A stretch of DNA of 64,000 nt from Onthophagus taurus (Eukaryota > Arthropoda > Insecta > Coleoptera > Scarabaeidae), in contig NC_091975.1 of assembly GCF_036711975.1 (NCBI RefSeq), forward strand, positions 3,350,501-3,414,500. Direction: 5' to 3'. The notes beneath the pieces are model-generated. The model was not told where the DNA came from, made no database searches, and saw only the letters and a program-made list of their open reading frames with translations. This document shows positions 35,861 to 51,300 of the stretch, in pieces (position 1 is the stretch's first letter; each line of letters starts with the position of its first letter). Position numbers and translations under genes: made by a program.

Positions 35861-37463
35861 TTAAACAGTTTCAAAATCAACCCATATAGGTTTAAGTGGA
35901 ATATTTAATATATGCCTTGTATTCATTTGAATACTTTCAGTATCCGGATTAGTCCTCATTTTAAAATTTTTAATTAATCCTACCAAACCAATTTTTGTTT
36001 GCATCATTCCAAATCTCATCCCAATACAAATTCTTGGTCCTTCTCCGAATGGTAAATAAGAGAAATGAGGTCTTTTATTAACGTTTTCTTCTGTAAATCT
36101 ATCGGGATCAAATATATCGGGATTTGGATAAAATTCGGGATCATAATGAATCTTTTCGATGGGGACAAAGATTTTTAAACCTTTTTTTAAGAGAAATTGT
36201 GAATTGGGGATGTGGTAATCTTGAGTACAAATTCGATTAAGTAAAGGAAGAGGAGGATATTTACGTAAAGTTTCTAAAAAAAATAAAATTAACACCAAAA
36301 TCCTAAAATCGTTTAAACTCACCTTTAACGACTTTATCTAAATATTCCATTTCATTTAATCCTTCGTAAGTTACCACCCCATCATATTTTTTAATAACAT
36401 TTAAAACATCTTCCCTTAATTTATTTTGGACCTCCTCATTTTTACTCAGTTCATACAAAGCTAAAGAAAGCGTTAGTGAAGATGTCTCGTAACCAGCGGC
36501 GAAGAATAAAAAAGCTTGGGCGGCGAGTTCTTGAAAACTCAACTTTTCATCACCATTCTTCAAATCTAATAATAGCTGGAAAAAATCGTTTCTTCTAATT
36601 TCACTTTCTTCTCGAAGTTCGGCATTGTTTTTAATAATGTTCCAAAAGAAACTTGTTGGTCCTTTCGGTAAAAATCTTAATCCGATAAATCTCGAAAAAT
36701 TCGGACAAATAAAACAAACAAATGATCTTAACCATTCAAGTCGAGTCATTGTGAAAACTCGTTTTCCTTGAACGCAAAATTCCGCGTTTGGATCTTCCAA
36801 ACTGTTACAATCAATCCCAAAAGCACAACAACCGATAATATCAGTTGTGAATCGTACCGCTAACGATTTAACCTCGACTTTATTTAAACCCCCATTTTGA
36901 ACAGATTGAATTAATTTTTCTGAAATATCTACCATAATGGGAAACATCATTTTCATTTTACCCGAGGTAAAAGTTGGCGTGAGTTTAACTCGAAGATTTT
37001 TCCATTTTTCACCTTCAATCGAGAACAAATGTGCGCTTAATGGATCTTGTTTTTCGTTGTAATAAGTTCCGTGGTCCATAAAATGATTAAAATCGATTTG
37101 AAGGATGTGCTTAATCACATTTAAATCAATTGGAACATAAATCGGTTGGTGTAGAAGAAAATAACCCGCGTGCATGTGTCCTTTTGATTTAAATTTTTTG
37201 TAAACGTCTCCAACAGCTTGCCCAAACGTTTTTTCTTCATTAATGATTTCTTTTATATTACCATAAGGAAAAATTGGTGGGTTAAATGGTAAATGGTGGT
37301 GTTTCCAATAATTGTACGACCAGTTAAAGTAAATTATTATAATGGAAACTATAAATACAATCGTCGGAAAAATATAGTTTAAAAAATAAAAATGGAAATT
37401 TAAAATTGAGTCAATCATGATTGAAAATAAAAAAGTTACTGCAAAACAAATTATTTCAAGCAT
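35861..37463 (-). CDS. cytochrome P450, CYP6-like (CYP3 clan)
   Basis: Microsomal haem monooxygenase of the insect group that includes many detoxification enzymes. Exons 37463-36323 and 36273-35861 join across a 49-bp intron (phase 1, restoring K-ETLRKYPP), giving 517 aa. A hydrophobic N-terminal anchor is followed by HLPFNPPIFPYGN. The I-helix reads AAGYETSS, the ExxR motif ETLR, the PERF-like segment FDPDRFTEEN, and the haem loop PFGEGPRICIG with the axial Cys. The frame also has a second ATG at codon 16 that would give 502 aa, closer to usual CYP6 length and with a single anchor, so it may be the true start. AATAAA follows the stop by about 20 bp. Confidence 0.92.
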
Positions 37464-37944
37464 TTTATCTAATCTAAATTATCAATTATCTTTAATATTG
37501 TTAACGAAACCGATTTTATTTAAAACCTTGACTATATCACACAGATTTTCGACAATTTAGTTTGGCTAAGTTCATGATTCATCTCCTAAATGTTATTCTG
37601 GGATTCTTTTATGGTTCTCAAATACACAAGAAACTACTGCTTCACTGAACCGTTTTGTTAAAAACGTTTTATTACAACTTATTTTTATAAAACATACAAC
37701 GATACGTTTTTACCAAGTTGACAAGTTAATTTATTTCGTCTTGTATCTAACTTAACAGTGTAATAGTTTCTCCTTTCTACTGTTAGATGTCGCTTATATC
37801 GCTATCATTAACAACAAAATTTGGCAATGTTATTCAAATATACTCTTATGTCCATTGTAACAATAAAAAAATACCAAGGTTAATTGTAACTATATAAACT
37901 TAAAAATAAATTTTATTGTACAAGATTATCAATAAAAAACTTGA
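37464..37944. other. spacer between P450 and small secreted gene
   Basis: A/T-rich, no gene; probably P450 5' flank plus the secreted gene's 3'UTR. TTGACAAGTTAA near 37728 is the only notable word. Confidence 0.4.
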
Positions 37945-38626
37945 TTAAAAAGTTATTATCCTCCCAAACTGATTTAAACGAATTTCTTGTGGCTGCTCTT
38001 TTCTTTTACTTTGATTCCTTTCATTATTATCTTGCCGATTATTTTGCAATTCTTCATTTTTAAAGTCTTGCTTAACTTTACCAATTCTAAAAGCTCCGAT
38101 TTGATCTTGTTTGGCTAAATTTTCATCGGATACAACTCTCGAATGAAAAACAAACCCACTTGGAAGGTTATTTTTCATCAAAACCCGACTTTTTTCGTTA
38201 AAATCTTGCGGTTTTTGTAACTTCGATGACTTCTCATTTAAACCAGCGGCTTCAACTTCGATTGATTCATTTCTTTCATCGTTTGGTTGATAATTTTCGT
38301 TCCCCCGCTGAGAATCAACGTTGAAATTTATAAATTTGTTGGGGTTTTCTTGAATTGGGAATGTTGAAAATGTAATTTTTTGAGGTTGGATTAGTTGATT
38401 TGGCTGAACTAAACGAGCTGGAATTATTGGAGCTTGAACGTTATGGTTAATAACATGGGAATTTATCGATGTTGCGTAATTTACTATAAATGGAAAATGT
38501 TGAGTGAGAATTTCAACTCCTTGAGTTTTTGTTGAAATTAAAATTAATCCGAAAATAACCTGAAAGAATAATGGTAACTACTTTATCGACTTTGATTTAA
38601 ATTTTAGTACTTACAAGTATGTTCAT
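37945..38626 (-). CDS. small secreted protein, unknown function
   Basis: Exon 1 is only 12 coding bases (38626-38615, MNIL) before GTAAGT; exon 2 runs 38559-37945. Together they give 208 aa. The signal peptide MNILVIFGLILISTKTQG is split by the intron right after the start, a layout common in insect cuticle and other secreted-protein genes. The mature chain lacks Cys and is rich in Gln, Asn and Pro (IIPARLVQPNQLIQPQK), then charged and probably disordered, ending EIRLNQFGRIITF with KRKEQPQ basic sites before it. No family recognised. A canonical TATA box lies upstream, so the gene is probably stage- or tissue-regulated. Confidence 0.75.
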
Positions 38627-38700
38627 TTTTATTTTTTTTTAGAGTTAATCCGTTTTCTTCAAATAAAGGAATCGTTCTGATTTAACACCCACACAATCTG

Positions 38701-38710
38701 TCCTTTTATA
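38701..38710 (-). promoter_or_regulatory. TATA box of the small secreted gene
   Basis: The minus strand reads TATAAAAGGA, 75 bp above the ATG. About 30 bp downstream is AAATCAGAACG, an initiator-like TCA(G) site near 38672. This is the only textbook TATA-plus-initiator pair I found in correct position in the window. Confidence 0.7.
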
Positions 38711-39543
38711 CACACAACCACAAACAATCTAATTCGTTATTCAAAAGACGTGTTATTAACCCAGGTCAAAAATAATGAACGTTGATATGTGCAAAGCGGG
38801 ATACGTGACAGAGATATATTGCAAAACGCGCTCCAATAGATTCAACAACTATTTTAAATTCAATTTCGGCTTTCTAACGAGTTTCTTTTCGTTTTCCTAC
38901 CCCAACCACTAAATACAGGTTAAAACGAAATCGAAATCAAACTTTTTTTTCTTTTATTTGGGGTTATATAACAAATAAATTTTAACCCAAAAATCAAAAA
39001 CGAACTTTTTGAACTCAAAAGAATTAAAATTCAACGTTCGTTTTGTTGTGTAAATTAAATTTGTTTGGTAAGATCTCGCTTACAACATTTTTATTTATTG
39101 AAGACAAGGTCGGTAGAATCTAAAAGGACCAATACGTCACACCACGTGTCACCCTCCGTTAGCTGTTGTATTTTGTGTCTTTATTGTAAATATACTTACA
39201 TTATATCCCTAATGCTAAACCCGAATGATTCTAGGTCTAGTGTTAGTTTTATTCGAAACGACAACTGAGTTTTAATGTCGACTGTTTTGGTTTGATATCA
39301 AATTGAATTAATTTTTGTGACACAATTTTAAATTTGACGTTTGACATTGACAGCGTTGAAATACTACGATTTTAGTGATTTTGTAAATTAGGTGGATTGA
39401 CATAATGAAATAATTTATTTTAATGACAGCTGAAAATATCAATTACACTCACCAAAAAGATGAGAAAAATTCTCATTTTAAATTCTATGGTATTTGAATG
39501 ATGGTCAAATTATTTACTGATACCTTTTAAGTTGAAAAAAAAA
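38711..39543. other. spacer with partial foldback-family copy
   Basis: No gene. At 39205-39250 AATGCTAAACCCGAATGATT then CTAGGTCTAGTGTTAGTTTT is one arm of the GGGTTTAGCC family (copy E). TTTGACGTTTGACATTGACA near 39333-39352 is a cluster of the TGACA words. Confidence 0.55.
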
Positions 39544-42058
39544 TTATTTTAACATTCTTTTAACAAAACTAATAGCAACTTTTCGATATTTCATATCTTT
39601 TATAGCATCCAAAAAATTCTTATTTCTTGATAAATCTTTTAAAGTCTGATCAGGAATTAATCCAGCTAATGAGAACCCTTCAATATCTTCGAAATCCGCT
39701 GGCAAATGATTCAATAACACCCCAAGTTTTCTCGCCATCACAACGTTGATTTCATCCCGATTTAAAGGAATAATTAGATTTTTTAAAATATACCCAAAAT
39801 TATGTAAACAATACTTTAAACCGTTCTTCATGTTGTCCGGTCCTTCTTGAGGTTGCGTTTGGACCAACTCAGAAATTAATACTAAAGCGACGACGAAGCG
39901 GCTGATAGTTTCTATTTCATTTAATTTTTCAATTAAACGTTGCGCTATCTTTGTTAATTCGTCGGGTAAACAAAGCGGTAAAACCTAAGAAATAAAAATT
40001 GTTATAAAGAAATAATTAATGAAGATGAATTTACTTTTAAAACCCAAGGTACTTGTTGGTCTCTATTAAAAATTGTTGGTACAAGTTTGTCAAAAAACTC
40101 TTCTTGATCAATTTTTGATAAACAATATCCATTAAGTGGATGAATTGGAGTTTGAAACGTAGGAAATATTGGCGAATTCTTATGTGCGAGTAAAAAATCC
40201 CTACATAATGTACACAACTCAACTTTAACGTAAGAAAAATCGTAAATTAACCAACGACGATTTACTAAAACGCTCCCACAAAAATTTAACACCTCAATAA
40301 TCACTTCTTCATTTTCAGAAGGAACAAAATTAATCAACTCCAAATATATGATCAATAATAACTTTAAATCTTCATCGTTTTTATCTTGAAAATATTTAAA
40401 ACAATTCGGTTTTAAGATTTCGTTAATTAATTTTTTACAACTCGATGGTTTTATTGAAATAACCGAAAATAATCGCTTGTAATTATCTAAATTTCCACTC
40501 TCCAATTTAATTTCGGTTAAAATTTCTTTTAAAATCACCAAAAATAAATCTTCCACTTCAATAAAATCTTCCAATTCATGAAATGTTTCTGTTAAATAAT
40601 CAAGAACTAACCCGCTTTTAACACAATCTTTATAAAGATGTTTTAGCACCATTTTTGGTTCACGTAGAAGCAGCAAAATTATTTCTCGAAATAAATTGTT
40701 TTTATTCGAATCCAATTTATTTAAGATAAAAATTAATTGTTGTTCAATTAGATTTTGGTCACCCCCCAAATTATTTTTTAATCCATTATCATAATAATGC
40801 CGCATTAATAAAGATTTTAAATCAGTATTATTTAAATTCAAAGTACATTGAATAAATAAATCGATATTTTCGGATGTTTTAACATAAATTAACTTTTTTA
40901 ATAAGTAAATTATGTCTTGGTATGTACATAATTGATAATTCTCCTTTAAACACTCAATTGCTGCTGAGTTAGCAAACACATCCGTTAATAGAAAAGCTCG
41001 AAACCACTTTGTACGATTTTCAGAATCTTCGGAAACTTTACGAATTATCGTATCAACATTTGCAGTTCGGATTTGATCGCTAATTGTGCGAGGTTTCTTT
41101 GCAACGGAACCTAACATTTGTATAAATTCTTTTGCTGGTTTAAATTTTTGATATTTTTCAATTATTTGATACGCTTCTTCACTTATTATTAGTTGTAATG
41201 GTGAATCACCTTGCTTAATTTCAGCCCAAGTACAAAAAACATCTATTGTAACCACGGTCATTAAACTAGAAGCGGTGTTTACTAGATTTTCGATTGTAAT
41301 AAACAATGATTTATTCTCAATTTGGCACAATTTTAATAATTTCAAAATCGATAAAAAAGCAGCACCCATTAATTTGTGTTTTCGATGTTTAATCAAACCT
41401 GGAGTTGCTTGGATGTTACTCAGAGAACAATTTAGTAATAATTGTTTTGTGTTATCTTCTAATGAATTTATTATTAGACTTTGTTGTTTTATTTCGTTAT
41501 CCAAACAACCAATTTTTATGATTATATTTTTAATAACAATGTAACTGTATTCGATTGATAATTCTGGGGAACATTTTTTAAGGTACATTATCATTTCATT
41601 AAGTAAATGTCCCCAAAGTTCTATTGGAATTAAATGTAGAGCTCCGCAATAAGGTTCAACTAATCCCAAATCAATTATTATATTTACTAATAAGCATTGA
41701 GATAACGTGGGAGTTATGTTAACTAAATTTGAGTATTCTTTTGGAATTAATTCAATTTGATTTTTCGTAAATTGCGAATTTACGATTAAGAAAAATGTGA
41801 TGGATTCTAATTCTTTTAAAGAAGTTTTAACGATCTTACGCTTATTTATGTAGTTTTTACATTCGAGAAATTCTTCAAGTTCTTTAACAATATTTGCTAT
41901 TTTCATCTCGTTACCTATAAAAAAATGTGTGATTATTTCGATAGATAATAAATTAAAAATTTACCTCCTTTGTAGAGAATTTTAAGAAAGCTCCCTGCGG
42001 CTTTCACCGAACTCAATAAAAGCCCTTGCACCGTTATTAAATCTGATGTTAATTCCAT
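39544..42058 (-). CDS. uncharacterised 804-aa alpha-helical protein
   Basis: Exons 42058-41965, 41914-40035 and 39984-39544 join in phase for 804 aa. I do not recognise the family. The sequence is almost wholly amphipathic, Leu/Ile-rich helices with no signal peptide, membrane segment, zinc motif or enzyme signature, as in ARM/HEAT-like helical repeat scaffolds. Distinctive parts are ELWGHLLNEMIMYLKKCSPE, AEFF-like acidic helices around LHELEDFIEVEDLFLVILKE, and DQQVPWVLKVLPLCLPDELT over the last exon join. It could be a subunit of a large nuclear or nucleolar complex, but nothing in the sequence proves that. It is head-to-head with mtHsp70, 720 bp apart. Confidence 0.8.
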
Positions 42059-42778
42059 TTTTCTTAGTAACTTTTGCAGAAATTGGCATTCACTTTACAA
42101 CATAACCTAACTTTTTTTTTTGATTTTGTTGCCAACCTAAAAATTTGTTTATTCAATAAACGTAATTGATATAAATAATTTTTCTTATATAGTTAATGCA
42201 AAATGTTTCAAACGATTGTTTAAAATCGTTTTATAATTTAATAAAAAGAAGTGTTATCAAAAATTGTAATTTAAATTGAATTAATACCTTTCTAATTAAA
42301 ACGCCTAAAGATGGCGCCATAAATTATTAATTGTTAAGTTTTAAATAAAAAAAATTAATGTAAAATAAATATTAAAATTAGTCTAACATTATCTTGGGTT
42401 ATAATATATAAAAACTTAAATAATATATATTCCTTTTAATTAAAAAAAAATTAACTTCATCATAAAACTTGTTTCATCAAAATAAATTATTTAATATTGC
42501 GTAATTATCACAAACAATACGAATAAATAAACCAATTCGAAATAATAAATTTAAATTTATCTTTTGAGATAATACGGTAATAGCCTTAATAGGAATTTTC
42601 TAGAATTACATTTAAATATCCCGCGTCAAAATAACCCGCTGTGATTGGTCGTGAGGTTGTGCGCAACAACCAATTCGAGAAGTCCGTCCTTTTCATTTCT
42701 GAAAGATCCGGCAGTCGGTATCGAGCACGTGAAAACCGAGTTTTTTCAACGATAAACTCCAAGAAAAACCTAACGAAA
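42059..42778. promoter_or_regulatory. shared 5' region of the 804-aa gene and mtHsp70
   Basis: It contains ACAACATAACCTAAC (42098-42112) near the 804-aa gene, and, on the Hsp70 side, an inverted CCAAT box (ATTGG, 42644-42648) and a heat-shock element at 42593-42605. No in-frame ATG precedes 42779 although the frame is open upstream. Confidence 0.55.
42593..42605. promoter_or_regulatory. perfect three-unit heat shock element
   Basis: GAA-TT-TTC-TA-GAA: three alternating HSF half-sites with exact 5-bp spacing and no mismatch, about 185 bp above the mtHsp70 ATG and 45 bp above the CCAAT box. Confidence 0.7.
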
Positions 42779-46305
<3,527 letters not shown>

Positions 46306-48361
46306 AGTTCCGTTTCGTTTGTATAAAAATAACCAAATTAAATAATTTTTTTTTATAAATAAAGTTCGAATTGTGATGGACGTTGTCGCCTTGTGGATCT
46401 GTAGGTACGGGTTTTTATTAAAAGTGTACCACTGTGGAAATGAAAGGTGGTATGGTGGGGTAGCTAATAATAAAAGCAGTGCATAAAATGTGGCCACCTT
46501 TTTGTACTATTTTTTATTAGTTTTTTCTTTGTTCGGAAGGTGCATGATGAACTGATTGATATGTTTATTCAATATTTTTTGTTTCGTCAAACACAGTGCC
46601 CCGCGATTGATTACCGACTGATAATAAAAATTTTCTTTCAGTGTTGTTTATAGTTTGTATTTGTATTATTCAATTGGATTTGAATGAACTTTTTGTTTCT
46701 TTAGTTACGTAATAAATGAATGTTTATAATAGAACTTGTTTAATTTTTATATTACTTACATTTTGCGGTACTTTTTCCTCCACATTGATTGTTAACACCA
46801 GGTCGTTTTGAATAAAATCCCTCGTCATCTATGGAAGAACTTATTTCTGATGTTATGTTCATAACCTAAGCATTAGAACCGACGTTTAAAGTACAAAGAA
46901 ATAAGTTCGAAAATCTAATAACATACAGGATGTGTCAAATGTCCCGAATATAATAAATTCGCTAAATCCTCTTTAAAAAAAACATGCATCCCATTTAAAA
47001 TAACAATGTTGGTTGCCATAGCAACGAATCAAAAAACAATGTAAACAACCAAATATCGCCAAAAAATGCGCCACAATTAATCAAAACATTTTTATCTCAA
47101 ATATTTTTCTTTAAAACCTCATATGGCGAAGTTATTGGCTATATTCCAGACATTTGACACACCCTGTATAATCCATTTTCCTAGTTTTTTTATTTACTTA
47201 CCTTGGGAAATGCAAAATTAATTGAGAAGCCCTGGATATTCCGGGAGATCTAGGATAATACTATAGGAGTAGCCTGGAACTACAAGGAGTTTATAAGATG
47301 GAATGTTAATGTCAGTAAAGGTGTTATCTTATCTGCTAACATCGAAGAAAATCAGTCTTCTTCATGGTTGGTACCAGGTTCTTCATCAACTTGTATCTCA
47401 CCCACAAGTGATTTCGAAAATTTTCTTTATATAGAAAAGTCGCATCGTTAAATTTTCAGGGGTTGTCACGTTTGCAGTTCTTCGTCAGGTATCATCTTTA
47501 TCGCGCAACTTGTTGAACATTTTACATTTCCTATTTAAATGTTCTCGCTTTCCTTGCAGAGTTTGGCGGCTTCTTAGATATAAATTCACTTCTTCAAAAA
47601 TTCACGTTTTTTTCATAGATTAAATATAAGATAAGCAAAACAAAGCACATCTTACTTTGCTTTGCAACCCATCCTGTATTAGTTTTTTTTTTTATTATTT
47701 TGTATATATTTAAATAGTTGTATGTAAATCATATTGTTCATGCAATAATTTTTTATGAAGGATTTAAATGAATTAAAAAATTTAAATAACATAAAATACA
47801 TTTGCATTAAACGATACACATATAAATATCTACAAATACATAATAAAATAAGTAAAATACAACATCGCTTTTATTTACGTTAAAAATCCGGAGACGTTGA
47901 GCTCTCTATATCAGAAATTTTTGAGCACTTAAAACGCGTGCAGAATAAATTTTTTTTTATATAGTATAATTTATATAATTATTTCCTTTTTAAAAACGTT
48001 AAAACTGTAATTTATTTATTTATATTTTTTTGTTTTAGGCCTATATCTTGCATTTTTCATAAAAAAATTATGTTAACGCTTCGTTGCCGAAATGGACGAT
48101 TTAAAAAAGCCGTTTTAAAAAGAAATATGTTACGTATCTTTTTGTGCGATGAGAAATTAATAAAATAAACTCCACTCTGCCTGATATGATTCAAAATAAG
48201 GCCATGAGTACATCTGATAAAATTTAATTTAATTCTTTTTTGGAATTAACCAGATGTAAACTTAGTTCTTGGCACTGCAAATACTGAAATCGGCAGGGAA
48301 TGTGGTATTTAATAAATTTATTTTCGCGAATGGCACTCCATATATTTTTTTAATTATATTT
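46306..48361. other. spacer between mtHsp70 and Vav
   Basis: Tail-to-tail spacer of 2 kb. It contains the mtHsp70 3'UTR, the miniature element at 46926-47166, and A/T-rich DNA that is probably the Vav 3'UTR near 48361. No coding exon seen. Confidence 0.5.
46926..47166. mobile_element. mariner-type MITE (CAGGGTGTGTC ends) with internal X-box
   Basis: Left end CAGGATGTGTCAAATGTCCC and right end, reversed CAGGGTGTGTCAAATGTCTG, match over about 25 bp with few changes. Both are flanked by TA, the mariner/Tc1 target duplication. It is 241 bp with no transposase. Internally GTTGCCATAGCAAC at 47012-47025 is a near-palindromic X-box-like motif of the kind bound by RFX factors. Confidence 0.8.
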
Positions 48362-51300
48362 TTATTGAGCATGTAATAATTCTAAGATTTGAACGCAGTC
48401 GACTGGAAAAAATCCATTCTGAAAAAAAATTCATCAAATTTTATTAAAAAAAAAAAAATAAAACAACTTACTTTAGTTCTTCCATTTGTATGTGAACTCC
48501 CCATCCACCAACCATCCCTATAACCTTCTTGTCTATAAACAATCACTTCTTGGCCAGCTCTCAAAGACATTTGTTTCTCATCCCTCGCTTCATAATCTCT
48601 CAAAGCAACCGCTCGCATATTTTTAAAAGCATATTCTAATTTAGTACTTTCTTGTAACCTTTCAAAGCTTTCTTTTAAACTGTGTAATTGATAATTCCCA
48701 ATTAATTCTTCTAAGGAATTAAAATATTTAGCGCTTGATAGAAAATATTTAGGGCAAACATTATCCACCGTTGCACATATTTTCATATGTTTAACTGTGT
48801 TATCAGTTTTTAAACTTAACGCATATTTAACATTATCGTCACTTTCTGAACGTAGCCTAACCAAAAATGTACCATTAGCTCTAGCTTGGAGTCTCGCAGA
48901 AGCAGTTTGACGATCCATTTCACCAACAAACCACAATTTCTCTTTCAATTTTTCGTTAGGGTCGTTAATGTTTGGTACGGTTGGGGTTAAAGCGGGTCGA
49001 GCGGCGGTTAATGGAGGTGGAGTTCCACATTTTCCAACGGTTCGAATACAATCGCGATGAACGGCCGAGCCACACTCTTTACAAAAATAACCTTGGAAGA
49101 GGAGACCTTTTAAGTATTTTGCGCAAACCCAGCAAAGTGTCGGTTTATCAAACGTATACATTTCAAATTTGTGAGTTTTATTTGCGAATTCAGGCAATTT
49201 TAAGTTATCTCTAAAAAATTAAATATTAGAAATTAATATGAATCCATTAAAATATAGTAAAACCTCGATATAACGGATGAGGGAATTAACACTAGCATTA
49301 GAACTAACTCTAGAACTAGAAACATTCGGGTTTAGCAGTCTTAAAAGACGCAAAGTTAGTTTTCTCATCCATTATATTGAGGTTTTACTATATTTTGTCC
49401 CAATTTATTAATATTACTTACATACATTCCCTTAAAGCTTTAACCATTTGTTCTTTTAATTGAATTGTTCGAACGCTACAAGTATAAGCAGTCGAATAAA
49501 TGTTTTTAAATAAAATCCATTGGTAACCCCATCGAGCATTTTGATTCAAAATGGCACGATTGTTACACTCTTGTATCTCCATTTCGTTTAAAGACATAAT
49601 ATCGCGATAGGTAAATTTCCCATCTTTTTGCGCTTTACATAAAATTACGTATTTTTGGAAAATAAATACATATCTCGTTCTTATTTTCCCATCATCGTGC
49701 GGTTTTATCTTTAATTCCCCGTCTTTAACCAATTTCCCGCATTGTTCTAAACCAATCGGTGCATCCCAATTCGTTATATTCTCTCTAATTTGTCTTATAA
49801 CACTTTTTAATTCAGTATCGCGCGAATATTCGTTTATGTAGCCATTTACATCGATCATACACTCTCTCGCACTTTTTAAGTCCTTGTATTCTTCGTGTTT
49901 TGGATCGGTGTATTCTACTAATTTTTCTAGTAAAAGGTGATATTTTAAAACTCGTTGCATTGGTACTGAAAGGACGTCCCTCAATTTAAAACGACCATTA
50001 TTAACTTGCTTCTCTAATTCTTCAACTTTCACCCCAATTTCTGGGTGTTTTTCGCATTGATCCTGAAGTACTGCGTAAGCATTTGATAAATTTGCGCAAT
50101 ATTCACCATAAACTAAGAACGATTCTCGCATATTTATGAATATGTGGCTTAATTTAACCGAACCTAATTTTCCGAGTTGATCTAAAAACATTTCGTGGGT
50201 TTCGCAAAGTTCCTAAAAATAAATAAATAAATTAATTGATTAATTCGTATTCTAATTAAATGATTCTTACGCGTATTTTATAAAAAATTGTTTCTAAAAC
50301 ATCCGGAGTCATTGTGTTTCGAAGTTTTAAATAAAAATTTTTGTAGAGTTTTGTTAAAACTTCAACGTAATTTCTTTCGGTGTCTATTAGTTCTTTGATG
50401 ACGTGATCACGTTTTTCACAAGGTTCATCAATTGATTGCTTCAAAAAAAAAATTGGTTAATTTAAGTGTTATTATTTAATGTTATTTTAAAAATGCAAGC
50501 AAAATAATAACATAAAGAAAGAACTTACAGCTTTTGGTAATTTATCATGCACAAAAGATTGATAAGTATTTTCAAAGTCTTGTTCTATAATTGGACTGTA
50601 TATATCATTAAGTGCATCATATTTAGGCGGTTCTCTAATGGTAACAAAAAGAAATAAAAATAAAATAAAAATTGATTTATAAATATAGTGCAATGTTTCT
50701 CTAAGGTAAATTAATAAAATAGAATTTTTATTATTTTATAATTTTGTGCTACACTTTTTAATGGATCGATTTTTGCATTCAACGTTTTGATCTATAACAT
50801 TAATGTTGTGCCAGGTGTCTCAATAAGAGTACAGAGTGGCTGTATATCGAGCTGTTTCAAACAAGACCAAAAATATTTAAATTGGTTGAATGATCCAGGA
50901 GATGATGTTTTGATGAAATCAATTTTAAAAAAGCCATCCTTACTTTGGATAACTGCTAAGCACATCTACCACTAAACTGTATTTCTCTTGGTCTTACCAT
51001 TATTGAGATACAACTGTTCCATACTCTCATCGGGACACCAAGTACACATATTGTTTTTAGTCATATTAGCCGATGAAAATTAATGCATAATAAAGCAAAC
51101 GTTGCATAAAATTAGATTGTATTAGCACAAAATTAATAATAAAAATTAGATTTTTTTACTTGAGGATCTAAGAAAAAACGCAGATATAACAAAAAGTAAC
51201 ATTCAAAAAGGTTTTTTGGTGCAAACCTCATCACTTAAACGCGTAAATGTCACGTAACATAAATCATCGTAAACCTCTTCATCTCTATCTCCCATTTGGG

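Noticed and set aside
42641-42778. In-frame N-terminal extension of mtHsp70
   Set aside because: The open frame upstream has no ATG; the presequence starting at 42779 is typical.
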